This document shows, piece by piece, positions 43,679 to 52,702 of a stretch of 64,000 nucleotides of DNA. A program made the position numbers and the translations under genes. How positions within the stretch are numbered: the stretch's first letter is position 1; every line of letters begins with the position of its first letter. The DNA comes from Roseofilum reptotaenium CS-1145 (GTDB lineage Bacteria > Cyanobacteriota > Cyanobacteriia > Cyanobacteriales > Desertifilaceae): assembly GCF_028330985.1 (NCBI RefSeq), contig NZ_JAQMUE010000083.1, positions 1-64,000 of the forward strand, read 5' to 3'. The notes below the pieces were generated by a model that worked only from the letters and a program-made list of their open reading frames with translations, was not told where the DNA came from and ran no database searches.

Positions 43679-44962
43679 TTAAATCCGACCTCGGAGGAAT
43701 TGAGCCATTTCATTTGGCGTTGGCGATTTCTCTAGGGCTGTTTCTTCCGTGATCCGACCTTCTTGATAGAGATTATACAGAGCCTTATTCATCGTCGTCA
43801 TCCCTTCAAACTCTGACCGAAGCATGATTTGGGTAATGGCCTCCAAGTCATTTTTGATCACATACTCCTTCACCGCATCTGTAGCAATCATGATGTCATG
43901 GAATGCTGCCCGCTTACCATCCGTTGTTTTACATAGACCTTGAGCAACAATACAGACTAAAGATTCCGCCAAGGACACTCGCAGAGCGGGCTGTTCTGCC
44001 GGGGGAAACATCCCCATGATCCGCTCAATGGTTTTTACCGCACTATTGGTGTGCAGGGTTCCCATAACCAAGTGACCGGTAGAGGCAGCTTTGAGAGCAA
44101 TTCCCATCGTTTCCTTATCCCGAATCTCTCCCACTAGCATCAAATCGGGGTCTTCCCGCAGAGCCGCTTTCAGGGCATTTTTAAATTCGCGGGTATGGCG
44201 GCCAACTTCCCGGTGTTTCACCAAAGCTTTTTGACTCACATGGACAAATTCCACCGGGTCTTCAATCGTAATAATATGGTGGGCCATGTTCCGATTGATA
44301 TAGTCAATCATCGCCGCCATGGTGGTCGATTTCCCAGAACCCGTGGGCCCTGTCACCAGAATCAGCCCCTTGTGATAGTGACAGATATCCTTGAACACTT
44401 CTGGAGATTTCAACTGTTCCATCGTCAAAATATTCGATGGAATCAAGCGCAACACCATAGCTGGCCCGGCTAAGGAATCAAAGACATTAATCCGAATTCG
44501 CACAAAGCCAAAATCAAACGCACCGTCAAAATCGAGGTGGTCTTGGAATTGACGAATTTCTTCATCCGTCATACATTCTCGCAACCAGCTCATGAAGGTA
44601 TTCAGGTCAGTTTTGGGATATTCCAAACTGGTAATATCACCCCGTTTCCGAAAACGGGGAATCTCATTGACCCCTACATGGATATCGGAGACCCCTTCTT
44701 CATCGGCTCGTTTAACAATTTCTTGGAGGGTGGGATTACCGGGACTCGGCCCTGCTTTGGCCGCTGACCGCTTGGCGGCTTTGGGCACTGCTCCTGGAGG
44801 GGGAGCTGCCTTCGCCTTCGCCTTCGCTGCCTGCGGATTCATGGGCATGGTTCTGGCCGGCATTTGTTGGGTGGCTCCATCCGCACTAGCGGCTGCACGC
44901 GGAGGAGGAGCTGGGGGACGAGGGGGAGGAGAGGGGGGTTTTTTCTGGGGAGATTGGGTCAT
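43679..44962 (-). CDS. pilT: Type IV pilus retraction ATPase PilT
   Basis: A 427-residue hexameric ATPase that retracts type IV pili for twitching and phototaxis. A Pro/Ala-rich N-terminal tail (about 1-75) precedes the PilT N-domain. Walker A is LILVTGPTGSGKSTTMAAMI; the Asp box IITIEDPVEFVH, Walker B DPDLMLVGEIRDKETMGIAL and the His box MGTLHTNSA are all clear. The usual AIRNLIREGK is replaced by a divergent C-terminus, as in cyanobacterial PilT variants. It leads a two-gene operon with the KaiB-like gene. Confidence 0.93.
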   Translation of the reverse strand: MTQSPQKKPPSPPPRPPAPPPRAAASADGATQQMPARTMPMNPQAAKAKAKAAPPPGAVPKAAKRSAAKAGPSPGNPTLQEIVKRADEEGVSDIHVGVNEIPRFRKRGDITSLEYPKTDLNTFMSWLRECMTDEEIRQFQDHLDFDGAFDFGFVRIRINVFDSLAGPAMVLRLIPSNILTMEQLKSPEVFKDICHYHKGLILVTGPTGSGKSTTMAAMIDYINRNMAHHIITIEDPVEFVHVSQKALVKHREVGRHTREFKNALKAALREDPDLMLVGEIRDKETMGIALKAASTGHLVMGTLHTNSAVKTIERIMGMFPPAEQPALRVSLAESLVCIVAQGLCKTTDGKRAAFHDIMIATDAVKEYVIKNDLEAITQIMLRSEFEGMTTMNKALYNLYQEGRITEETALEKSPTPNEMAQFLRGRI

Positions 44963-45201
44963 AGCTAAGTCCTGTACAATACATCAGTATAGAAAAAGCA
45001 TCAAGCTTCGGGCATCGGCGATCGATGCATCAAAAGGTTAAGCTGTAAGATGGCATCCAAGGGGTTCTGGACCGAAGAACGGTTGGACTTATTGTACTCT
45101 TTATTTTCAGGTTTACTGTCTCCTGGATTAGCCCAAGAGAGAGCAAGCAATTTGTATTGTACTTATTGTACTCCCCTTTTTCTGTTTTATTTGTATAAAG
45201 T

Positions 45202-46314
45202 ATGTCTAAAGTTTGGCGAATTGGGATTATTATGGGCACTCGCCCAGAGGCGATTAAGTTAGCGCCTGCGATCGCACAGTTTAGAGCGGCTCCAGAGTTT
45301 GAAACTGAAGTGATTTTAACGGGTCAACATCAAGAGATGGTCGCCCAAGTGATGGAGTTATTTGGGCTAACGGCTGACCATAATTTGCAGATTATGCAGC
45401 CGAAACAGACACTTACGGATATTACGTGTCGCAGTTTGCAGGGTTTAGAAGCTCTGTTTATGGAGTTGGGGTTAGATTTGGTCATTGTACAGGGAGATAC
45501 GACCACGGCATTTTCAGCGACGTTAGCGGCATTTTACCAGAAAATCCCAGTTGCCCATGTGGAGGCTGGATTACGGACGGATCAGCTTTGGAATCCCTAT
45601 CCAGAAGAGGCGAATCGACGCTTGATTTCCCAGTTGGCCCATTTACATTTTGCCCCGACGGAGTTGGCAGTGGAGAATTTACAGCGCTCTGGAGTGGTGG
45701 GAGAGATTCATCAAACGGGAAATACAGTGATTGATGCGCTCTTGAAGGTGGCTGAATCTCAGAGTGGGTGTGAGATTGGGGGGTTAGACTGGTCTAAATA
45801 TCGGGTGTTATTGGCGACGGTGCATCGGCGGGAAAATTGGGGCAGTCCGTTAGAGGCGATCGCCGATGGATTCCGACAAATCTTAGCCGAATTCCCGGAT
45901 ACCGCCCTAGTTTTGCCCTTACACCGTAATCCCACAGTGCGCGAACCCTTACAGCGAATCCTCGGCAACCACGATCGCATCTTTTTAACGGAACCCTTAG
46001 ATTATGCCCAGTTAGTGGGGGCGATCGCCGCTTGTCATTTTGTGTTAACCGACTCTGGAGGACTTCAGGAAGAAGCCCCCTCGTTAGGCAAACCCGTATT
46101 AGTGCTACGGGAGACCACAGAACGTCCAGAGGCGATCGCCGCTGGCACTGCTCGCTTAGTCGGTACAGAGTCTCGCTCTATCTTGAATGCTGCCTCTGAA
46201 CTGCTCTCTCAAACCGACCTCTATCAGCGCATGGCAACCGCTATTAACCCCTTTGGAGATGGTCACGCTTCCGAACGCATCTTAGAACAAGTCAGAAGAT
46301 TCCTGAACGCTTAG
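45202..46314 (+). CDS. wecB: UDP-N-acetylglucosamine 2-epimerase (non-hydrolysing)
   Basis: A 370-residue enzyme converting UDP-GlcNAc to UDP-ManNAc for surface polysaccharide. Motifs: GIIMGTRPEAIKLAPAI, VILTGQHQEMV, VIVQGDTTTAFSATLAAFY, VAHVEAGLRTDQLWNPYPEE, TVHRRENWG, TDSGGLQEEAPSLGKPVLVL and RETTERPEA. The promoter gap contains three TATTGTACT direct repeats (about 45092-45176). It converges on the next gene, overlapping by 4 bases. Confidence 0.95.
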   Translation: MSKVWRIGIIMGTRPEAIKLAPAIAQFRAAPEFETEVILTGQHQEMVAQVMELFGLTADHNLQIMQPKQTLTDITCRSLQGLEALFMELGLDLVIVQGDTTTAFSATLAAFYQKIPVAHVEAGLRTDQLWNPYPEEANRRLISQLAHLHFAPTELAVENLQRSGVVGEIHQTGNTVIDALLKVAESQSGCEIGGLDWSKYRVLLATVHRRENWGSPLEAIADGFRQILAEFPDTALVLPLHRNPTVREPLQRILGNHDRIFLTEPLDYAQLVGAIAACHFVLTDSGGLQEEAPSLGKPVLVLRETTERPEAIAAGTARLVGTESRSILNAASELLSQTDLYQRMATAINPFGDGHASERILEQVRRFLNA

Positions 46315-49235
46315 AAAACGGGATTTTGCTGTAACAACTCTCTCACCGCCTCCTGTGTCAAGGGTTTCGCAAACAGATACCCTTGTCCATAATCACACCC
46401 CAATTCCGTCAACTTCTGTTGCTGTTCCACTGTTTCCACCCCCTCAGCCACCACATGCATCGACAAACTATGGCCCAAATTCACAATCGATTTCACCAAC
46501 TCCCAATCTTTTTCCACCTCAGAATTTAAGGGAATAAACGACTGATCGATTTTCAGGGTATCAATAGGAAACAACTGGAGGCGACTTAAACTCGAATGTC
46601 CCGTGCCAAAATCATCAATACAAAGATTGACCCCTAACTCTTGCAGTTGGCATAATTGCTTCACCACAGAGTCCAAATTTTCCATCATTAACCCTTCCGT
46701 AATTTCCACTTGGAAATAATTGGGGGGTAATTGATGTCGCTGCAAAGATTGCATAATAATATCGACCAAGCCCGCTTGAGAAAACTGGCGACCGGCCACA
46801 TTCACATTCACATAGAAGGGATCGAATAACAAGCCATCGATTTCCCACTGCTTAATTTGTCTACAAGCCTCATCAATCACCCATTCTCCTATGGTCACAA
46901 TCAAACCCGTTACTTCCGCTAAAGGAATAAACCGACCCGGACTAACCACTTGATTTTCCTGGGTTTTCCACCGAATTAACGATTCAAATCCACTAATTTT
47001 TCCGGTATGTAAAGAAATAATCGGTTGATAGTACAGACAAAACTCCTGTCGTTCGATCGCCCGACGCAAATCCATTTCTAGCTGAAACTGACATTCATCG
47101 ACCGATCGCATGGTACTATCAAACAATTGATGATGATTTTTACCCTTGCGTTTGGCATGATGAATCGCCGTATCTGCATCTTTGAGTAAACGTTCGGCAT
47201 TCTCATAAACCAATCCGGTAGATGCATGATGGGATAAAACAATGCCTATACTAGCACTGAGAAACACTTCATGACCTTGCACCCAAAACGGCTCATGGGC
47301 GAGTGCTTCTTCCATACAATCTGCTAATTCCATAATTTCCTCATAATTCTGGATTTCTGGAATCAGAACGGCAAAATCATCCCCATTCAATCGAGATACA
47401 ATTCCGCAATTAGCCACATAGGTTTCTAATCGTCTCGCCACGCTAATTAAGAGTTGATCTCCTACAAAGTGACCTAAACTATCATTAATGATCTTAAAGC
47501 GATTGAGATCGATCATTAAAACCGTAAAAAAATGTCCTGTTTGTCCCCGTACTTGAGTTAAACACTCTTCAATTTTACCCACTAATGCTGAACGATTACA
47601 CAGGCCAGTTAATGGGTCATGAAATGCATGGTACTCTAGTATATCTTGGGCTTTCTTGCGCTCCGTAATATCTTCAATTGTACCTTCAAAGTATAGTAAA
47701 TGACCTTTGTTACTTCGCACGGCATGACAATTTTCCGAAATCCAGATTTGGCTCCCGTCAATACGATAAACTTGAGATTCAAATCCTAAGACTTCTCCCT
47801 TTTCCTCAATGAGGTTAATCAAGCGATCGCGCTGTTGTGAATCCACATACACTTGTTGTTGAATACTCTCAATGATTTGTATCAGATTTTCCGGTGAGGC
47901 ATACCCTAAAATCTTGGCAAATGCAGGATTAACATTAATAAAGGCACCATCTAGAGTGGATTGAAAAATACCTTCAATGGCATTTTCAAAGATACTATGA
48001 TATTTCTTCTCCGCTTTAATCAAGGCTTCTTCAGTCGCTTTAAATTCGGTAATATCAGTCCCTGTCCCCATTAACTGAATAGCTTGATTTTGCTCATTTC
48101 TTTGCACACTTCCGCGCAACAGAAACCAACGAATAGTCCCATTTTTATGGACGAGTCTTTGCGTAATTTCGTAGTGTTTAATTTCTCCATTAATAACTCG
48201 ATGAATTTGTTGAACTAAGGTTCTTTTATCTTCGCTATAAATTCGTTTTGACCAGTCTTTTAACTCCGGCTGCTCATCTTCAGTCTGATACCCTAATAAC
48301 TGTTGCAAACTAGCATCTAATTTAAAGGTGTTTTCGATAAAATCCCATTCCCAAATGCCCATTCTACCTGCTTGAGTTGCCAATTCATAGCGTTTTTGAC
48401 TTTTTTGCAGAGCTTCTAAAATACTGTGACGCTCAGTAATATCTAAACTCACGGATTGAGTGCCAACAATATCCCCATGGGCATTGTGTATGGGTGTTTT
48501 AATGACATGAAAATAATGGGGGCGATCGCTAGGGGGAAAGCATTGAGAATCAATCCGATCTAACACCTTTCCTGTATCTTGAACCCATTGATCTTCACTC
48601 ATAAATTTTTGGGCTAACTCTGGAGGGTAAACTTGGTCTAAGCGTTTATTAATAATCTCTGTTTCTTCATGACCCAGGGTTCTTAAAAAGGCTTGATTGA
48701 CAAAGGTTAACTTTCCTTCGCAATCGACCCGATAGATAATTTGGGGTAAAATATCAGCTAAAGATTGATAGTAAACATGGCTTTCCCGGAGTAGCTCTTG
48801 AAGCAGAATATTATAGCTCGTGAGTCTATCTAAACTTTTGTCTAAGGAATTTTGGGTATTTTGAAGCTTGCCGATCAATGATTTATTTTGATCCTGGGTA
48901 TGACCGATGAAAAGGGCAAGACTAAACATGAGGAACCCCGATAAACCCAATTCCAAAGGGGTATAGGGGAAAAAAAGGCGATCGCCAGGAATAAAATGAT
49001 TATAGATAAGAACGAGATTCGCTACTATAGCACTCCCTAACCCTACTTTCAATCCTCCCCAGTAGGAGAGGAGCATCAGAGATAGTAGAATGGTAATTAA
49101 AGGATAAATCTGCTGTAAGCTGTTGACACCCTCTAAAGGTGCAAACACTAACCCAAACAAAAGTAGGCAACTCCATAAACCTAAGGCTGTTAGAGCTACC
49201 CTAATCTGATGGGGGTTGTATGGGTACGGTTTCAC
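46311..49235 (-). CDS. PAS-GGDEF-EAL cyclic-di-GMP signalling protein
   Basis: A 974-residue membrane sensor. Four to five membrane segments occupy residues about 14-115, then three PAS domains (from FVNQAFLRTLGHEE, through IWEWDFIENTFKLDAS, to FINVNPAFAKILGYASPENL). The cyclase domain carries LSRLNGDDFAV-type SRLNGDDFAVLI in place of GGDEF, so the diguanylate cyclase site is degenerate. The EAL domain has GFESLIRWK (ESL instead of EAL), EVTGLIVTIGEWV, DDFGTGHSSL and KIDQSFI, so phosphodiesterase activity is plausible. It is followed by the CPBP gene upstream on the same strand. Confidence 0.9.
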   Translation of the reverse strand: MKPYPYNPHQIRVALTALGLWSCLLLFGLVFAPLEGVNSLQQIYPLITILLSLMLLSYWGGLKVGLGSAIVANLVLIYNHFIPGDRLFFPYTPLELGLSGFLMFSLALFIGHTQDQNKSLIGKLQNTQNSLDKSLDRLTSYNILLQELLRESHVYYQSLADILPQIIYRVDCEGKLTFVNQAFLRTLGHEETEIINKRLDQVYPPELAQKFMSEDQWVQDTGKVLDRIDSQCFPPSDRPHYFHVIKTPIHNAHGDIVGTQSVSLDITERHSILEALQKSQKRYELATQAGRMGIWEWDFIENTFKLDASLQQLLGYQTEDEQPELKDWSKRIYSEDKRTLVQQIHRVINGEIKHYEITQRLVHKNGTIRWFLLRGSVQRNEQNQAIQLMGTGTDITEFKATEEALIKAEKKYHSIFENAIEGIFQSTLDGAFINVNPAFAKILGYASPENLIQIIESIQQQVYVDSQQRDRLINLIEEKGEVLGFESQVYRIDGSQIWISENCHAVRSNKGHLLYFEGTIEDITERKKAQDILEYHAFHDPLTGLCNRSALVGKIEECLTQVRGQTGHFFTVLMIDLNRFKIINDSLGHFVGDQLLISVARRLETYVANCGIVSRLNGDDFAVLIPEIQNYEEIMELADCMEEALAHEPFWVQGHEVFLSASIGIVLSHHASTGLVYENAERLLKDADTAIHHAKRKGKNHHQLFDSTMRSVDECQFQLEMDLRRAIERQEFCLYYQPIISLHTGKISGFESLIRWKTQENQVVSPGRFIPLAEVTGLIVTIGEWVIDEACRQIKQWEIDGLLFDPFYVNVNVAGRQFSQAGLVDIIMQSLQRHQLPPNYFQVEITEGLMMENLDSVVKQLCQLQELGVNLCIDDFGTGHSSLSRLQLFPIDTLKIDQSFIPLNSEVEKDWELVKSIVNLGHSLSMHVVAEGVETVEQQQKLTELGCDYGQGYLFAKPLTQEAVRELLQQNPVF

Positions 49236-49287
49236 CTGAACCTCCTAGCTGAATTCAAAAAGCTGGAGTGAGTAGAAGATTAACTGC

Positions 49288-49866
49288 TTAAGTTGGATTG
49301 CCCATTTTCCAGGTGAAACTAGAGACTAGATTCGTGAGAATATGGGCTAAAATCGGAACCAGTAAGTTACCGGTGGCTAAAGCACTATATCCTAGGGCTA
49401 GTCCGACTAGGGTCGCCCAAATGACATACGGCCATTGATTGCTACCACTCAAGTGTAAAACACCAAAACAGAGGCTTGATAAGATCAAACCAGTAAAGTT
49501 CAATCCTAGGGCAGGGAGCATCACCCCTCGAAAGAGAAATTCTTCGCTTAAACCCGGCAGTAAGCCTAACCAGAGAATATCAGGATAGGTTAAGGGTTTG
49601 AGAACAAGACCGAGGTAAACATCGGCACTTTGGCGATAGGCTGGCCATACACTATAAACTAGGGCACTAGCAGCAGTAATCCCTAGACCAAGCAAGATAC
49701 CGATCGCCAGTTTACCTAGTTCCCATTGAGCGCGAAGATGCACGATCGAACCGATCGCCAACCACAGTTTAGCGATAATCAGTAGAATAACGGCAGTCAC
49801 TCCCATGGCAATCAGGATTTGCGATCGGGTCATGGGTTCCAAGTCTGGATTATGTTGGTCACTCAC
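49288..49866 (-). CDS. CPBP (CAAX/Abi-type) intramembrane protease
   Basis: A 192-residue multi-span protein. The family's motif 1 (EExxxR) is in LLPGLSEEFLFRGVMLPAL, motif 2 (FxxxH) in SLCFGVLHLSGS, and motif 3 in PILAHILTNL. Such glutamic proteases process prenylated or other membrane proteins; in cyanobacteria their targets are mostly unknown. It ends 52 bp before the start of the GGDEF-EAL gene on the same strand. Confidence 0.9.
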   Translation of the reverse strand: MSDQHNPDLEPMTRSQILIAMGVTAVILLIIAKLWLAIGSIVHLRAQWELGKLAIGILLGLGITAASALVYSVWPAYRQSADVYLGLVLKPLTYPDILWLGLLPGLSEEFLFRGVMLPALGLNFTGLILSSLCFGVLHLSGSNQWPYVIWATLVGLALGYSALATGNLLVPILAHILTNLVSSFTWKMGNPT

Positions 49867-49921
49867 AGGCGTTTAGGTGAAGAAAGGTCAATTTTGGGGT
49901 CGCTTATCCCTTCCCCTATAT

Positions 49922-49934
49922 AGCGCTTCGCGCT
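49922..49934. repeat. Short dispersed hairpin repeat, copy 2
   Basis: AGCGCTTCGCGCT preceded by TAT, the core shared with 24697-24722 and 51234-51255. It lies between the CPBP and DUF3326 genes. Confidence 0.55.
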
Positions 49935-49998
49935 AGGCAAAAGCTTGCCTTGCTTAGGCTCTAAGCCTTTACGCTGTACTCCATAGAAGAGCGAATTG

Positions 49999-51051
49999 CT
50001 ATAAAGGCAACAGGTTCGGCCCAAGAGATTCTAGGCTTACCCCAGACCGATGGGCGACTAAGACTCCAAGGGCTTCTAAATAAGAGTTTACTCGCACCAC
50101 TGGGATTTTGAGTAGTTCTGGAGGCGATCGCATCTCGGTTGTATTCTCACTCACGGCAATGATGCAAGTCGAGGTTTGACTTAATTTTAAGATAGCACTC
50201 CCGCCACAGGCTGTTGCGGGAATCACCACTGCATCGACTTGATCGGCCCAAATATCGGTTGGTTGGGGGGAATAGGGAGCCAGGGGAGTCAGGAGTTGGG
50301 GGGCATGACTGAGTCCGACTAAAACACAGGGCAAAAAAGTATATCCAAGTTCCTCAGCCGCAGAACGGGGCGAGAGCTGAGGGTTGAGGGGGAGGGGTTG
50401 TAGGGCAGGAGCATGGGCACAGGGGATGCCCAAGGTGCGAACCACCAGATGGGAGATAATGGCTTCTAGGCCAGCAATGGGGTCTACACCTTGCCCTTGG
50501 CGATAATCGTGTAAGGCTTCACTGTCGGTATCGTCGGGAAACCTGGCAATGACGGCGATCGCCTCTGCTCCCTGTTCCTCTTTCAGTTTTTCCGCCGCTC
50601 TGAGTAAGCTATCCGGGTTGCCGAGGGTTCCCCAACTGGCATGACTTTCTCCCTGGGTTAACTGCACTTCTAAGGGGAGATCGGTAATGACATATCCAGT
50701 AATGTTTAATCCCAAGGTTGCCCGTGCTGCATCCGCTACTTGTAGATGACGAGTGCGCAACTCTGGCTCGATCGCCCGATCTAACAGTAAGCCAATGCGG
50801 TTACTGTTTACGGGGCGCAGTCCCCAGTCTTGGGCGGCAAACCGGTCTAGGGCATAGCCTTCCACATACAAGCCATTGGGGATATTCCAATAGAGAGATG
50901 CGCCATTCAGGACATTGGGATGGGAAATGAGGCGATCGCTGATGGAGGCGATCGCTTTAGCTACAGGTAGGGCATCTCCTGCATAGCCCCCGATGGCTGC
51001 ACCAATGCCCGTCGGGATAATTAAAACAACCGTATAGGGACGATGATTCAC
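49999..51051 (-). CDS. DUF3326 protein
   Basis: A 350-residue protein of the cyanobacterial/plant DUF3326 family, function unknown. It begins (GTG start) NHRPYTVVLIIPTGIGAAIG followed by GYAGDALPVAKAIASISDRL, and contains HPNVLNGASLYW, EGYALDRFAAQDWGL and VRVNSYLEALGVLVAHR. The GTG overlaps the TGA of the small upstream ORF (GTGA), pointing to translational coupling. Nothing in the sequence names a reaction; the Gly-rich start may bind a nucleotide or other ligand. Confidence 0.88.
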   Translation of the reverse strand: MNHRPYTVVLIIPTGIGAAIGGYAGDALPVAKAIASISDRLISHPNVLNGASLYWNIPNGLYVEGYALDRFAAQDWGLRPVNSNRIGLLLDRAIEPELRTRHLQVADAARATLGLNITGYVITDLPLEVQLTQGESHASWGTLGNPDSLLRAAEKLKEEQGAEAIAVIARFPDDTDSEALHDYRQGQGVDPIAGLEAIISHLVVRTLGIPCAHAPALQPLPLNPQLSPRSAAEELGYTFLPCVLVGLSHAPQLLTPLAPYSPQPTDIWADQVDAVVIPATACGGSAILKLSQTSTCIIAVSENTTEMRSPPELLKIPVVRVNSYLEALGVLVAHRSGVSLESLGPNLLPL

Positions 51052-51224
51052 GCCTCTTGGATCACCACCGCTTCTACCGTCGCCTTTTGCTGCTCTTCAT
51101 CCACAGCAGTCACTGCCCAACGCAAAGGTTCCCCCCGCTTTTCGAGTTCTGCTTCAATGTCTTGATGCAGTTGGTTGGGCGTAGCTTGTAAATCAATTTC
51201 GGCTGTAATAAAGTGAGTCGTCAT
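51048..51224 (-). CDS. 58-residue protein coupled to DUF3326
   Basis: From the ATG at 51224: MTTHFITAEIDLQATPNQLH, then QDIEAELEKRGEPLRWAVTA and VDEEQQKATVEAVVIQEA. Strand-helix-strand pattern, acidic, well-formed codons. Its stop overlaps the GTG start of the DUF3326 gene, which supports it as a real gene; proteins of this sort are found beside DUF3326 in some cyanobacteria, as far as I recall. Function unknown. Confidence 0.65.
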   Translation of the reverse strand: MTTHFITAEIDLQATPNQLHQDIEAELEKRGEPLRWAVTAVDEEQQKATVEAVVIQEA

Positions 51225-51233
51225 ATCTTTATG

Positions 51234-51255
51234 GCGCTTCGCGCTGGTAATGGGT
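51234..51255. repeat. Short dispersed hairpin repeat, copy 3
   Basis: GCGCTTCGCGCTGGTAATGG followed by GT, identical over 22 bases to 24701-24722. Confidence 0.6.
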
Positions 51256-51274
51256 CATTGGTGTTGAGACTTTA

Positions 51275-51640
51275 CTATTTCACAAATTGGAGGTCATAGA
51301 CTTCATCCTCTTTCTCTGTCACCAATTTAATATCCGATTGAGGGTAAGCGGAACACAACAGAGCATATCCTTTCTCGCGCAACTCAGGACTCAACCCCAT
51401 TGCATCATTCTCATCGCCATAGCGTACTGTTCCTTCTGTCAGTAATACAGCGCAGGTTTCGCAGACTCCAGCTAAACAAGACTGAGGGAGTTCGGGGCAC
51501 TTTTCTTCTTCTTTTTTGTCAGAATTTTTGTCTTTTTCATAATATTCATTCGCCACTTCCAGAATTTTTCGATCTTCAGGAACTTCAATCGTATAGCTTG
51601 TTCCTTGGTGATTAATTTCAACAGTAAAGGTTTTCGTCAT
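51275..51640 (-). CDS. Plant-type 2Fe-2S ferredoxin
   Basis: A 121-residue ferredoxin from the ATG at 51640 (MTKTFTVEINHQGTSYTIEV); a longer frame to 51709 adds non-family residues. Cluster ligands are in PELPQSCLAGVCETCAVLL (C-x4-C-x2-C) and YALLCSAYPQSD. A Lys/Glu-rich insert (YEKDKNSDKKEEEK) between the first strands and the cluster loop is longer than in PetF, as in the FdxC-like or longer cyanobacterial ferredoxins. It is probably not the main photosynthetic ferredoxin. Confidence 0.88.
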   Translation of the reverse strand: MTKTFTVEINHQGTSYTIEVPEDRKILEVANEYYEKDKNSDKKEEEKCPELPQSCLAGVCETCAVLLTEGTVRYGDENDAMGLSPELREKGYALLCSAYPQSDIKLVTEKEDEVYDLQFVK

Positions 51641-51731
51641 AGGAATTGCAGTAGAGAAAAATACAAGTGCGCTCCTTTCCAGAGCATCCTTGATTTTATC
51701 ATCACTCAAGTCCCTTGTGGCGTTAATTTTC

Positions 51732-51770
51732 TTAATTCCCTATTGCCTATTGCCTATTGCCTAATTTCCC
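51732..51770. repeat. 7-mer tandem repeat patch
   Basis: Three to four units of TATTGCC flanked by CTAATT/TTAATT. Other patches of the same family lie at 6577-6597, 27044-27075, 42928-42950, 53903-53924, 54050-54070 and 63569-63600. Confidence 0.7.
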
Positions 51771-52143
51771 GGTGAGATAGACCGCAACGCCGTCTTGCCT
51801 CAGCTTTTGACCTGGGGTTACCAGGTGGGTACTGAAGTCCCCGCATTCGTTTCCGAGTACTGGCTCGGTTTACTGCTGCTAGGATCTCGGTTCAGTTCCC
51901 TTATTAAGTCAAGCATAGATCATAAAACGTTATTGGCAGTCACCAACGCCGCAGCCTATCTTGAGAGCTATTGTAAGCCAATTTTCAGGGGGCGGCTAGG
52001 GGAGATTAAAGATTCTTATAAGAGATATGCCGAAAACCCCGGTAATTCGTTCCGGGGATTCTGGCTGAGGGTAAGTTTTAACTTGCCCGTCTTACACCCA
52101 ACTGGCTATAATGCCAACCCCAGGGTCATTAAATCCTTACCTA
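51771..52143 (+). other. Probable left part of the IS605-type remnant
   Basis: An open frame (51795 on) runs into tnpB, but its residues are not TnpB-like. The last 80 bases (CTTGCCCGTCTTACACCCAA, GGCTATAATGCC) have the wording I associate with the segment just upstream of tnpB in cyanobacterial IS605 elements. No tnpA is seen. Confidence 0.35.
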
Positions 52144-52702
52144 TGGAGAAAGCCTTTAACTACCGATTTTACCCCACCCGCGAGCAAGAATCCCTCTTGC
52201 GGAGGACTTTGGGGTGCGTAAGATTAGTTTACAATAGAGCGCTCCACGAAAGGACTCAGGCTTGGTATGAACGACAAGAAAAAGTGAGCTATGGGCAAAC
52301 CTCTTTCCTGCTAACCAGGTGGAAAAAACAAGAAGAATTAGATTTCTTGAATCAAGTCAGCAGCGTTCCCTTACAGCAAGGTTTAAGACACTTACATAGA
52401 TAGATGGTTCCCTAGCTCTAAACGGTGTAGTAACTGTGGGTATATTGTGGAAAAAATGCCGTTAAATATTCGGCAATGGGATTGTCCGAAGTGCCAATCT
52501 CACCACGTTAGCGAAGCTTTCCGGAGGAATCGCGATATAAATGCAAGTAAGAACATTTTGGCCGCAGGACTTGCGGTGTCAGTCTGTGGAGCGAGTGTAA
52601 GACCGGAGCCTTTGTAAATCGGCGAAGGCAACTGCTATGAAGCAGAAACCTAAATTGTGAGGTTTAGGAATCCCCGTGTCTTTAGACCGGGGAGGATGTC
52701 AA
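52144..52702 (+). mobile_element. IS200/IS605-type element with internally deleted tnpB
   Basis: tnpB begins MEKAFNYRFYPTREQESLLR and continues through LGCVRLVYNRALHERTQAWY to about 52400. After a stop and a deletion of most of the RuvC core, the zinc-ribbon end follows: CSNCGYIVEKMPLNIRQWDC, then CQSHHVSEAFRRNRDINASK, stop at 52615-52617. The right end is intact: CCTAAAT/GGTTTAGG hairpin (52649-52668), CCCCG-tgtctttagac-CGGGG (52672-52692) and the terminal GAGGATGTCAA (ends 52702). The last bases form the purK stop codon. The nuclease cannot be active, but the guide-RNA scaffold may persist. Confidence 0.8.

Noticed and set aside
43679-44962. PilB rather than PilT
   Set aside because: Length (427) and the N-terminal layout fit the retraction ATPase; PilB is longer with an MshEN domain and a four-Cys zinc motif, which are absent.
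51795-52143. N-terminal extension of the deleted tnpB frame
   Set aside because: Not TnpB-like; tnpB starts at the ATG at 52144 with MEKAFNYRFYP.
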